Positions 34,859 to 43,386 of a stretch of DNA of 47,776 nucleotides are shown piece after piece; the stretch's first letter is position 1; each line of letters starts with the position of its first letter. The stretch is from NCBI GenBank assembly GCA_013151865.1, contig JAADHN010000021.1, forward strand, positions 1 through 47,776. Direction: 5' to 3'. The notes beneath the pieces were generated by a model. The model saw only the letters and a program-made list of their open reading frames with translations, was not told the origin of the DNA and searched no databases. Position numbers and translations under genes: made by a program. The stretch is from Kiritimatiellota bacterium (GTDB lineage: Bacteria > Verrucomicrobiota > Lentisphaeria > Oligosphaerales > JAADHN01).

Positions 34859-35899
34859 ATGGGCGATTACCGAACAACCTCGGGGGAGTCTCTCCCGGAA
34901 CCGAAAAAGCTCCGGCGCCGCCGCTGGTTGCGGCGCCTGCTCACGGTCGGCATCGGCGCGACCGCGCTCATCGGGGCGGTGTGGAAGATCCGGGTCGACC
35001 GTTACGTGGTGGCCGCGGGCTACGTCACGACGGAACATTACGCCGAAGTACGCTCGCCCACGGTGGGAATCGTGGCGGAAATCGTGGTGCGGACCGGCGC
35101 GCAAATCGAGAAAGGGGACTTGATGGTCCGGCTGGACGACACCCAGCAACGCGCCACGCTCGAGCAGGCGCAGAGCCAAGTTCGCAAAGCCGAAGCCCAA
35201 CTCTCGCGCCGAGAAGCGGAAATCCGCGAACTGCAACGAAAACTCAGGGAAGACATCGCCATTGCCAAGCTGCGCCTCGGAAACGCCACGACCAAGGTCG
35301 TTCGTACCCGGGAACTGCTGAAAAAGGGCCTCGTGGCGGCCAGTGCCCTCGAAGATGCCAAACTCAATGAAGAACTCGCCCGGGCTCAACTGACGTCCCT
35401 ATTGAGCCGGGATGAGACCGTTTACGACAAGGAACTCGCAGTCTTGCGCCAGGAGCTGCAGGGACAACGGGATGCCGAGGTCCGAGCGGAGGCGCAGGTG
35501 CGCGCACGCCAGATTCGGGCACCCATCGCGGGGCGGGTGCTCCGCTACGAATTCGTCATCGGCGAACTGGTGCGCCCCGAACAAGTCCTCTATGAGATAT
35601 TTGGCGGCGACCAGCAAGTCCTCAAATTACGCATCGGAGAACGATACGCCACCCGCGTGGCCGTGGGCCAACGCTACCGGGCCACGCTGGCGCCGTATTC
35701 CGGCCTGCAGAAAGTCTGGTTCGAAGGCAAGATCAAGTACCTGCGGAACGTAATCCAGGCGGACGGCAAACGCACCTACCGCGTCGCCTATTGCTCGTTC
35801 GACCCCCAGGGGCGGACAGTGCCGCCGGGCACGACGGCCGAAGCCCGGGTCTATTACGGGCGTTCATCACTGCTGCTTTACCTGCTGGGAGTGGACTGA
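34859..35899 (+). CDS. HlyD-family periplasmic adaptor (membrane fusion protein)
   Basis: A 346-residue protein. A single membrane anchor lies at about residues 26-42 (LLTVGIGATALIGAVW). It is followed by a biotinyl-lipoyl half (AEVRSPTVGIVAEIVVRTGAQIEKGDLMVRLDD), a long alpha-helical hairpin (about 95-215, rich in Glu, Arg, Gln and Leu), the second lipoyl half (RQIRAPIAGRVLRYEFVIGELVRPEQVLYEI) and a beta-barrel domain. It should link an inner-membrane transporter to an outer-membrane channel. It lies 9 nt after the Cys-rich gene and 42 nt before the first ABC half-transporter. No TolC-like gene is present here. AGGA about 9 nt before the ATG supports the start. Confidence 0.92.
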   Translation: MGDYRTTSGESLPEPKKLRRRRWLRRLLTVGIGATALIGAVWKIRVDRYVVAAGYVTTEHYAEVRSPTVGIVAEIVVRTGAQIEKGDLMVRLDDTQQRATLEQAQSQVRKAEAQLSRREAEIRELQRKLREDIAIAKLRLGNATTKVVRTRELLKKGLVAASALEDAKLNEELARAQLTSLLSRDETVYDKELAVLRQELQGQRDAEVRAEAQVRARQIRAPIAGRVLRYEFVIGELVRPEQVLYEIFGGDQQVLKLRIGERYATRVAVGQRYRATLAPYSGLQKVWFEGKIKYLRNVIQADGKRTYRVAYCSFDPQGRTVPPGTTAEARVYYGRSSLLLYLLGVD

Positions 35900-35941
35900 C
35901 CCCCATCCGGTGCGGAAGCCGGGACTTCAGCCGTACGCCCC

Positions 35942-37684
35942 ATGAAACGCAGCCGATTCACCCAGCTCGTCCGGTTCCTGCGCCCATACCGCGGACGCAT
36001 GCTGTGGCTGGTTGCGTTCACCGTCTTTCTCTCGTTACTCGCCATGCTGCCGCCGCTGATCCGAGCCATCATCGACCGGGTGATCACCGGCGGGCAGCGC
36101 GCCCTCCTCCTGCCACTGGCGTTCTTTATGTTGGGGCTGCCCATCCTCAACGCCTTTTGCGGCTACCTCCAGACCCTGGGGATCGCTTACGTCGGCCAAC
36201 GCTTCGTGTTCGACATTCGGAGCGCCCTCTACGATCACCTCCTCCACATGTCCCAGCGCTTCTTCGGCAGCCGGAGTGTCGGCATGCTCGTGAACCGGCT
36301 CATGGGCGACACTGCCATGGTCCAAAGCATGGTCACCGCCCAGAGCATCCGAGTCATTTCCGATCTCGTAGTGTCCGCTTTCGCTATCACGGCGACCCTT
36401 TTCCTGAACTGGCGTCTCGCCATGCTCCTCTACCTGACGATCGTGGTTTTCGTCATCAACTACCGCATGAATATCGTCCGCATCCGACGGGCGACGCGTA
36501 GCTATCGCGGGGCCATCGACCGCCTCTCGGGCGGCGTCGAGAATCGCCTGACCACCAGCTTGGCCGTCAAGACATTCGGGACCGAATACCGGGAACAGAC
36601 CTCGTTCCGGGCCGAGTCCGAAGCCAGCGTCAATCTGATCCAGGAGGCTTTGTATGCCACCAATACATTCTCGATGAATACAATGTTGATTCAATCCTTG
36701 GGACGGGCGGTGATTTATTTTCTGGGATGCGCACTGGTGTTGCGAGGCGATCTGAGTTACGGCGATGTGGTGGCGTTCACCGCCTACGCCATGCAATTGT
36801 TGTGGCCGGCCGTGCGCTTTTCCCAGCTCGCCCGCCAAATCCAGGACGTGGGTGTTTCCGTGGACCGGTTGTTCGAGATCTTCGACGAAGAGCCGGAGGT
36901 ATCGAACCGTCCCGGGGCCGTTCGGATAGCGCGCCTCCGGGGAAAGGTGGACTTCGAACATGTTTTCTTCCATTACGAAGAAACCAACCCCGTTCTCACA
37001 GATTTCGACCTGCGCGTCCAGGCCGGCGAAACAGTGGCCCTCATCGGCCCGACCGGGTGCGGCAAGACGACCATTCTCTCCCTGATTCTCCGCTTTTTCG
37101 ACGTATGCGACGGCGCCGTGAAGCTGGATGACATGGACGTGCGCGACATCGACTTGCACTGCCTCCGCCGGAATTTCGGCATCGTGCTGCAAGAACCTCT
37201 GCTTTTCACCGTGAGCATCGCGGAAAACATTCGATACGGTAAACCGGGAGCGAGCGCGGAAGAAATCGAGCGGGCCGCTCGCATCGCCGAAATCCACGAT
37301 TTCATCGTTTCCCTCCCCGATGGATACGACACCGTGATCGGTACCGAAGGACTCGAATTCTCCGTGGGACAGAAACAACGGCTGACCATCGCACGCGCCG
37401 TGGCCGCGGACCCGGCTATCCTGATTATGGACGAAGCGACCAGTGCCCTGGATACCGAGTCGGAACGCGCCATCCAGAAAGCCATGGATCGCGTGCTGAA
37501 AAACCGGACTTCGTTCATCGTGGCCCACCGACTCAGCACCATTCGCAACGCAGACCGCATCGTGCTCCTCGACAAGGGATGCATCGTCGAAATGGGCAAT
37601 CACGAGGAGCTGATGCAACTCCCGGACGGCCGTTACCGACACTTGTACAACACGCACATGGGAAAAGGAATCATCGAGGAATAA
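35942..37684 (+). CDS. ABC exporter half-transporter, permease-ATPase fusion, with consensus Walker B
   Basis: A 580-residue protein: an ABC type I exporter membrane domain (about residues 15-315, six helices, including MLWLVAFTVFLSLLAMLPPLI) and an ATPase domain. Walker A is GPTGCGKTT (from residue 369), the signature motif is FSVGQKQR instead of LSGGQ (about 473), Walker B is ILIMDEATSALD with the catalytic Glu, and the H-loop is VAHRLSTI with His. So its own ATP-hydrolysis residues are intact but its signature motif is degenerate. This pairs with the next gene, which has the opposite pattern, giving a heterodimer with one active site. The start at 35942 has no clear ribosome site. Substrate unknown. 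Confidence 0.93.
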   Translation: MKRSRFTQLVRFLRPYRGRMLWLVAFTVFLSLLAMLPPLIRAIIDRVITGGQRALLLPLAFFMLGLPILNAFCGYLQTLGIAYVGQRFVFDIRSALYDHLLHMSQRFFGSRSVGMLVNRLMGDTAMVQSMVTAQSIRVISDLVVSAFAITATLFLNWRLAMLLYLTIVVFVINYRMNIVRIRRATRSYRGAIDRLSGGVENRLTTSLAVKTFGTEYREQTSFRAESEASVNLIQEALYATNTFSMNTMLIQSLGRAVIYFLGCALVLRGDLSYGDVVAFTAYAMQLLWPAVRFSQLARQIQDVGVSVDRLFEIFDEEPEVSNRPGAVRIARLRGKVDFEHVFFHYEETNPVLTDFDLRVQAGETVALIGPTGCGKTTILSLILRFFDVCDGAVKLDDMDVRDIDLHCLRRNFGIVLQEPLLFTVSIAENIRYGKPGASAEEIERAARIAEIHDFIVSLPDGYDTVIGTEGLEFSVGQKQRLTIARAVAADPAILIMDEATSALDTESERAIQKAMDRVLKNRTSFIVAHRLSTIRNADRIVLLDKGCIVEMGNHEELMQLPDGRYRHLYNTHMGKGIIEE

Positions 37685-37803
37685 CCCCCGAATCCAGCCG
37701 AGGGACAGCACTCCGGGGGCCGCAGTGAGACAGGCGCAAAACGCCGCAGCAGGCGACGACCCCCAAGCGATTCGGTGGAACATGCGCCAATAGCATCCAC
37801 ACA

Positions 37804-39744
37804 ATGAAAACGCACCATCGCAACTATGCCTTCCGTCCCCCGCGGAAGGAGAAAGAAAAGCGGGCCGGGCGCTTCTCGCTCCTGGTGCGATTCTTCCGGA
37901 CGTATCTCTTGCCGTACAAGTGGGCGCTGACCCTCTGTGCGGTGATTGTCAGCCTGAACGCCTGCTCGGTCTACCTGATGGCCTACTACGGCCGAATCGT
38001 GGTGGACTCGATCCTCGTGGTCCGGCCGGCCGGCGAGGCAAGCGCCGCCGCACCGGACCGGCGGCGGATCTCGGCCAGGGACCGAACTCCCACAGCCCAT
38101 CGCACGACTCGGAACGGACTCGGACGGCGAATCGATGAGCCGACCCCCCTGACGCTGCGCCCGCCGGGGGCCGGGCCCCGGCTCGCCGGCGTATTCGCGG
38201 CGTACGTCTTCACCATCGTCCTGCTGAACTTCATGGCACGCGTGGTTCAGCGCCGCCGAATCCGCATCGGGCAAAACGTTACGGCGCGGCTTCGCGAGGA
38301 CATGCACGAAAAAGTCCTCAAACTGACGCTCGGCTACCACCGCCTCTACTCGCCGGGACGTCTGCTCTCCCGGATCATGTCCGATGTCGGCGTGGTCCAG
38401 AGGCAGATGATGCAGACCGTGCTGAGCGTAGTCAGCAACTCCGTCATGATCGTGGTCGGCGTCACTCTGATCCTTTCCATCCAGTGGCAAATGGGGCTGA
38501 TCGCCTTCACCGCCATTCCATTGTACGTTTTGCTGTACCACAGCGCCAAGGGAAAGGTCAGGGCCGTCACCCGTGAGCTGAGGCACACCAACTCCTGCCT
38601 GTATGGTCTCGTCTCCCAAAAGTTCGAGGCCAATAAAGCGGTCCAGGCCTACGCGCGCGAACGCCATGAATTGCTTAATTTCCACCGCCTGGCCGCGTGC
38701 TTCCTCCGGGACGCCATTACTCAGCAGCGCATCAGCGCCGGCCTGGGGCGCAGCGCCGGCATCATCAGCAGTCTGACCCGAGGCGCCATATTCCTCTATG
38801 GCACGCACCAGATCCTCAACGGGAATCTCAGCCTGGGACAAATGATGTACGCATACAATGCGGCCATGAGCCTCTTCACGCCCGTGCTGGCCCTGAGTCA
38901 GCTCAACGTCACCGTGACACGCCTTTTGGTGATCCTGCGGCGGCTCGTGGATATTCTGGACGAACCGGTCCAGATCGCCGACGCCCCGGACGCCGTGCCC
39001 TTTCCCGCGCCGCTGAAACAGGGAATCTCCGTGCGCCATATCCGGTTCCGCTACTCTCCCGATGCGGACGCAATCCTGCAAGACGTGACGCTCACCGTGC
39101 CCGCCGGCGCCTGGCTGTGCCTCATGGGCGCCAGCGGCGCGGGCAAGACCACGCTGCTTTATCAGCTGGCCCGACTGTACGAACCCGAAGCGGGCCAGAT
39201 TCTCTACGACGGTGTCCCACTGCGAAGAATCCGCATGGACTCGCTCCGGAAACGGATTGCATACGTACCCCAGGAACCCCAGATTTTTGCCGGCACCATT
39301 CGAGAAAACATCACTTATGGTTTCCCCGATGCCGAGCCCGCGCAAATCATGGCCGCGGCAAAAGCAGCGGAAATCCACGATTTCATTCTTGAAATGCCGG
39401 TCCAATACGAAACCTTGGTGGACGAGCGCGGCACAAGCTTGAGCGGCGGACAGCGCCAACGGATTTCTCTGGCCCGTGCTCTGCTCACAGACCCGGACGT
39501 GCTCCTGCTCGACGATTGCACCTCGGCACTGGACGCCGAGACGGAACGACGCATACAGGACACCCTCGCCCGAATCCTGGTCGGCAAGACGGCCGTCATC
39601 GTGTCTCAGCGCATCTCCATGGCCATGCGCTGTCACCGTATTTGCGTCCTCAGCGACGGCCTGGTGACCGAGGACGGCACGCACCGGGAATTGTTGACCC
39701 GAGGCGGCTTCTATGCCCGCCTGTACCACCAACAAACCGAGTGA
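37804..39744 (+). CDS. ABC exporter half-transporter with degenerate Walker B and H-loop
   Basis: A 646-residue permease-ATPase fusion. Walker A GASGAGKTT (from 442) and signature LSGGQRQR (about 546) are normal, but Walker B reads VLLLDDCTSALD (Asp in place of the catalytic Glu, residue 571) and the H-loop reads VSQRISM (Gln in place of His, residue 602). These changes mark the degenerate site of a heterodimeric exporter such as those of the TM287/288 or BmrCD kind. A loop of about 55 residues rich in Arg, Pro and Ala (about 73-129) is inserted between the first two membrane helices, on the periplasmic side. It lies 119 nt after its partner gene, with no clear ribosome site. Confidence 0.92.
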   Translation: MKTHHRNYAFRPPRKEKEKRAGRFSLLVRFFRTYLLPYKWALTLCAVIVSLNACSVYLMAYYGRIVVDSILVVRPAGEASAAAPDRRRISARDRTPTAHRTTRNGLGRRIDEPTPLTLRPPGAGPRLAGVFAAYVFTIVLLNFMARVVQRRRIRIGQNVTARLREDMHEKVLKLTLGYHRLYSPGRLLSRIMSDVGVVQRQMMQTVLSVVSNSVMIVVGVTLILSIQWQMGLIAFTAIPLYVLLYHSAKGKVRAVTRELRHTNSCLYGLVSQKFEANKAVQAYARERHELLNFHRLAACFLRDAITQQRISAGLGRSAGIISSLTRGAIFLYGTHQILNGNLSLGQMMYAYNAAMSLFTPVLALSQLNVTVTRLLVILRRLVDILDEPVQIADAPDAVPFPAPLKQGISVRHIRFRYSPDADAILQDVTLTVPAGAWLCLMGASGAGKTTLLYQLARLYEPEAGQILYDGVPLRRIRMDSLRKRIAYVPQEPQIFAGTIRENITYGFPDAEPAQIMAAAKAAEIHDFILEMPVQYETLVDERGTSLSGGQRQRISLARALLTDPDVLLLDDCTSALDAETERRIQDTLARILVGKTAVIVSQRISMAMRCHRICVLSDGLVTEDGTHRELLTRGGFYARLYHQQTE

Positions 39745-39848
39745 ATCCCGGCCGCCTTCCGCCTCTGCCCCCCCTTCCCTTTGACCGTGCCCCCACTCCC
39801 TGAAAAAAGTGAAGTATCTTACGGGCGCCGCTTCCGGCCCCCATCGTC

Positions 39849-39863
39849 CGGGGCAGAGCCCCG
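39849..39863 (+). other. GC hairpin just upstream of the permease start
   Basis: CGGGGC-AGA-GCCCCG gives a 6-bp stem with a 3-nt loop, ending 14 bases before the ATG of the permease gene. It occupies the place where a ribosome site would be, and none is visible. It might limit translation or end the preceding transcript. Confidence 0.3.
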
Positions 39864-39877
39864 AGTGAACCTTGCGC

Positions 39878-41206
39878 ATGATTGCATACATTCTACGCCG
39901 AACACTTTTGGGCGTCCCGATCATCCTTGGGGTGCTGCTGGTCACTTTTGTCCTGTTTCACGGGGTAGCCGGCGACCCGGCCGCACTTATGGCGGGCAAG
40001 AACGCCTCTCCCCGGGAATTGGAAGAACTGCGGCGGCAGCTCCGGCTGGACCGCCCGCTACTGTTCGGGCACTGGCGGCGCACCGAGTTGTTTCGGCCCG
40101 CCTCGTTCGCCACCGGCCCGGACCGCTTCGGGGATTGGCCGGGAACGGTCTGGCGCGGTCCCGCGCCCCACGGAGTCCTGCGCCTCATGCCCGGCGCGGC
40201 CCTGCGAATTCGGCGGGAATGGCCGGAAACCACGCCGGAGCGGCTCCGATGCACGGTCGAGTTCCGTGGCTCGCTGCGGGTGCTCGACGCCGGTTTTCAA
40301 AGCACCCGCTGGCGACGCGTCCGACTCCCCCTCCCGGCCAATGTCCGGGCCGTTACTCTCACCGCAGGCGTCGCCGGAGCGGACCTCCGAGGAATCTCCG
40401 TGCAACGGCGACAGACGAACCCGTTGGATTCTCAATTCTTGGCGACCCTGCAGGAAGTCGTCGATCTCCGACGCAACCCGGTCAGCGGACGGCTCCGACT
40501 CTCCTTCTTCAATTTCGGCGAAACGCTGCTCACGCATGAGCCCATTCGCAGGGTCCTGCTTCGGGGCCTCGGACCGTCGCTGGCCCTGACCGTGCCCATC
40601 TTCATCGTCGAACTGCTGCTGGCCATCGGCATCGCCATGGTGAGCGCTTTCTGGCGGGACACTTGGGTGGATCGGTCCCTGGTCATCCTGTCCGTTGCCG
40701 GGATGAGCATCAGCTATCTGGTCTACATCCTGCTCGGTCAATACTTCCTGGCCTATTACTGGAACCTGTTCCCGGTTTGGGGGTGCGAATCATGGCGTAA
40801 CTTTGTACTGCCCGTCCTGGTGGGAGTGGCCAGCGGCATGGGCGGCAGCGTCCGGTTCTATCGGACGGTCTTCCTGAACGAAATCTACCGGGACCACATT
40901 CGCACGGCGCGATCCAAAGGTTGCAGCACGTTGAGGATCATGACGGCACACGTCCTGCCCAATGCCCTCATCCCCATCATCACCCGAATTGCGGTTGTAC
41001 TGCCCTTTCTCTACACAGGAAGTCTGCTGCTCGAAAGTTTCTTCGGGATCCCCGGGCTGGGCTATGCCGGGGTCGGCGCCCTGGCGAACGCCGACCTCCA
41101 GCTTCTCAAGGCCTTGGTGCTCGTGGGGGCGCTCATGTTCGTGGCGGCGAACATCTTTGCCGACGTCGCCTACGCATTGGTCGACCCGAGAGTTCGCCTC
41201 AATTGA
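39878..41206 (+). CDS. DppB/OppB-type ABC transporter permease with a long extra loop
   Basis: A 442-residue binding-protein-dependent permease. The first helix (residues 2-30, YILRRTLLGVPIILGVLLVTFVLF) and GVAGDPAALMAG are typical of DppB; the C-terminal half has the conserved EAA-type loop (IRTARSKGCSTLRIMTAHVLPNALIPIITRIA) and SLLLESFFGIPGLGYAGVGALANAD. The family is usually about 310-340 residues; the excess is an inserted soluble segment between helices 1 and 2 (about 65-190, beta-rich). No DppC-type second permease, binding protein or ATPase gene follows, so the gene is an orphan. The ATG at 39878 is used; a TTG at 39872 is two codons upstream. It would move peptides or oligosaccharides. 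Confidence 0.88.
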   Translation: MIAYILRRTLLGVPIILGVLLVTFVLFHGVAGDPAALMAGKNASPRELEELRRQLRLDRPLLFGHWRRTELFRPASFATGPDRFGDWPGTVWRGPAPHGVLRLMPGAALRIRREWPETTPERLRCTVEFRGSLRVLDAGFQSTRWRRVRLPLPANVRAVTLTAGVAGADLRGISVQRRQTNPLDSQFLATLQEVVDLRRNPVSGRLRLSFFNFGETLLTHEPIRRVLLRGLGPSLALTVPIFIVELLLAIGIAMVSAFWRDTWVDRSLVILSVAGMSISYLVYILLGQYFLAYYWNLFPVWGCESWRNFVLPVLVGVASGMGGSVRFYRTVFLNEIYRDHIRTARSKGCSTLRIMTAHVLPNALIPIITRIAVVLPFLYTGSLLLESFFGIPGLGYAGVGALANADLQLLKALVLVGALMFVAANIFADVAYALVDPRVRLN

Positions 41207-41551
41207 CAACTCCAGGCTCTTCGCCGGGATCCCGGAGCCCCCCGTGCGCGGAACTGGAATACCGATTATCACGGAATAGGTTGCAGCACAAGCAAACTCG
41301 CGGCGGCCGCAAGGACTTTCACGACAGTTCGGAGACGACCGGCAATCCCCTGCGGACGCCTGCGTCACCGTTCGAATGAACGCGGCGATACAACCGGATG
41401 CATCGCGCGTTCTTGATGCAGCCGGGTGGCAAGAAGGCACTGTCAAGTTCGGAATGAAAACGCCATGACGAATAAATGATGGAATCAGGGGCGAATTCGG
41501 TGCGGATGGAAGGTGAGTTTCCCCGGGGTGGTGCAGGAAAGGAGACGGGAG
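41207..41551. other. Intergenic region before the fucosidase-like gene
   Basis: A 345-bp region. No ORF has support, and there is no remnant of a second permease gene. The last bases hold AGGAGA, the ribosome site for the gene at 41552. Otherwise nothing recognisable. Confidence 0.5.
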
Positions 41552-42991
41552 ATGACGGCGTCTCATATGCTCGGTGTCGGTTGCGCAACCCTGCTTGTTC
41601 CAGTAGCCTGCGCCGGGGACTTGGCGAAAGAATCGGCGCAGCGCGGCGATACCGACTGGTTCAAAAAAGCCGGGTGCGGCGTCTTCGTGCATTACCTGGA
41701 GGGCATCCAGAACAATCCGGGCCGCATTCATAGTCTCGGCAGGCACACATCCTGGGACCAATGCGTGCGGGAGTTCGATGCCGAACGGTTTGCGGAAACG
41801 ATGCGGGAAGTCGGCGCGGGTTACGTGATCTTCACGGTCATGCAGATCACGCGCTATATGATCGCGCCGAATGCGACCTTCGACCGCATCACGGGCTACA
41901 AACCCGGCCAGGCCTGCGCTCGGCGTGACCTCATCGAGGATCTCTACCAATCGCTGCATAAGCGAGGCATTCCCTTGATGCTCTACTGGACAGGCGACGG
42001 GCCGCGCGGCGATGCGCAGGCGGCGAAGGCGTTCGGCTGGCGGCAGCCCGTGACCGAAGAGTTCTTATCCAAGTGGTGTCGGGTTGCGGCGGAGTACGGC
42101 GAGCGTTACGGGCCGAAAGTGCGCGGCTGGTGGGTGGACGGTTGTTACCGATGGTTGGGGTACGATGACGAAAAACTCGCGCGTTTAGCAAAAGCTCTCA
42201 AAGCGGGTTATCCCCACCGGATCGTGGCCTTCAACCCCGGTGTCGAAAAACGCGTCGGCGCGTACAGCCGGCACGAGGACTACACCTGCGGCGAACAGAA
42301 CCACTTTCGCGATATGCCCGTCAACCGATTCGTCGACGGTGAGCAATGGCACATCCTGTCCTACCTCGGATCGAGCTGGGGACATCCGGGCTGCCGATAC
42401 ACAAAACGACAATTGAGCGATTACGTGTTCGAAGTGACGCGCCGGGGCGGGGTGGTTTCCGTCGACGCGCTGCTCTACCGCGACGGATCGCTCGACCGTT
42501 CCCAGGTCGAGGTATTGAAGGCGGTCCGCCGCGAGCTGGAAACCGGCAAGGCGCCTTCGCCCTTCCCGCCGGGCAATCTGGCCTATCGAAAACCGACGAG
42601 ATTGCTGAGTCTCGACGGTTCGCGTGAGCTGGAAGTGAACAGCGGCGTGTTTTTCCCCTGGCTCGGTGTGGACGGCAGGATCGACACGCTCGCACTGGCC
42701 GGCGGGCAGTGGCCATGGACGTTCGAAGTCGACTTGGTGGATACGGTCCCGATCCGACGCGTGAAGGTGACGTTCGGCAAAGGCTACGCAACACACTTCG
42801 AAATCCGCGTCTCGACGGACGGCGAACAATGGAAAACCGTCCGTAAGAAAACGGACCACGACGGCAGTCCCTTCGAGGCCCGGTTCCACCCGACGCTCGC
42901 ACGCTACATTCGGGTCTGCGGCATCGAGCCGAACGGTCCCAAGCAGCGCGGCGTGCAGATGTCGATTGCGGAACTTGAAGCATACAAGTGA
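41552..42991 (+). CDS. GH29-like alpha-L-fucosidase family protein with C-terminal discoidin-type domain
   Basis: A 479-residue protein. The signal peptide is MLGVGCATLLVPVACAG, with cleavage probably after ACA. Residues about 30-330 form a TIM-barrel of the fucosidase type: WFKKAGCGVFVHYLEG near the N-terminus, then VGAGYVIFTVMQ, and RGWWVDGCYRW with D196 at the position of the GH29 nucleophile. The acid/base residue is not evident, and no canonical HxxEW-type segments are seen, so activity and sugar specificity are uncertain. Residues about 345-479 are an F5/8-type (CBM32-like) carbohydrate-binding domain (VDLVDTVPIRRVKVTFG, FEIRVSTDGEQWKTV, RYIRVCGIEPNG). AGGAGA 8 nt upstream supports the ATG at 41552. 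It probably acts in the periplasm or outside the cell. Confidence 0.8.
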   Translation: MTASHMLGVGCATLLVPVACAGDLAKESAQRGDTDWFKKAGCGVFVHYLEGIQNNPGRIHSLGRHTSWDQCVREFDAERFAETMREVGAGYVIFTVMQITRYMIAPNATFDRITGYKPGQACARRDLIEDLYQSLHKRGIPLMLYWTGDGPRGDAQAAKAFGWRQPVTEEFLSKWCRVAAEYGERYGPKVRGWWVDGCYRWLGYDDEKLARLAKALKAGYPHRIVAFNPGVEKRVGAYSRHEDYTCGEQNHFRDMPVNRFVDGEQWHILSYLGSSWGHPGCRYTKRQLSDYVFEVTRRGGVVSVDALLYRDGSLDRSQVEVLKAVRRELETGKAPSPFPPGNLAYRKPTRLLSLDGSRELEVNSGVFFPWLGVDGRIDTLALAGGQWPWTFEVDLVDTVPIRRVKVTFGKGYATHFEIRVSTDGEQWKTVRKKTDHDGSPFEARFHPTLARYIRVCGIEPNGPKQRGVQMSIAELEAYK

Positions 42992-43386
42992 ACGCGGGGG
43001 CAGCACCCCCCGCCGACCGCCTCTCCGCCCCCCCCGTCCGCTCTTCGCCGACCGCGGAACATCCGGGCGGATGCACCTCGCGCTCGGTGTGGATGCGGAA
43101 TCACAAGCAGAGCGACGCCAAGCACGCCGATCTCCCTGCCGAGTCGCTGCGCCAGAATAAGGGGTCGAATCCGCCCGGGGCCAGTCCGACAAGAGCAGGC
43201 CCCGCCGCCTTGGGAACAGGAGCGCGCATGCTTGCGCCCAGCCGACTCGACACGGCGAACCTGGGGCCTCTTTTGCGAGAGACCATCTCCGCCAACCGTG
43301 GCGATACAGCCGCAGCCCGTGCTCGAAGAACCGAGTGGAGACGCACGTCCCGTAGAAGACCATCCGAGGCGCAGCCTGCACGACCG
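42992..43386. other. Intergenic region between convergent genes
   Basis: A 395-bp region between the ends of the fucosidase-like gene (plus) and the GT9 gene (minus). Open frames exist on both strands but none carries a recognisable motif or ribosome site. A hairpin lies right after the plus-strand stop (42993-43012). Confidence 0.45.
42993..43012 (+). terminator. GC-rich hairpin after the fucosidase-like gene
   Basis: GCGGGGG / CCCCCGC form a 7-bp stem with a 6-nt loop, starting one base past the stop codon. It lacks a T-run, so only a weak terminator candidate. Confidence 0.35.

Noticed and set aside
37633-39945. 770-codon open frame on the minus strand
   Set aside because: It is the complement of the second ABC half-transporter, whose Walker and signature motifs settle the coding strand.
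43160-43185. tRNA T-arm-like sequence (GGGTCGAATCC)
   Set aside because: No acceptor, D-arm or anticodon arm could be fitted around it.
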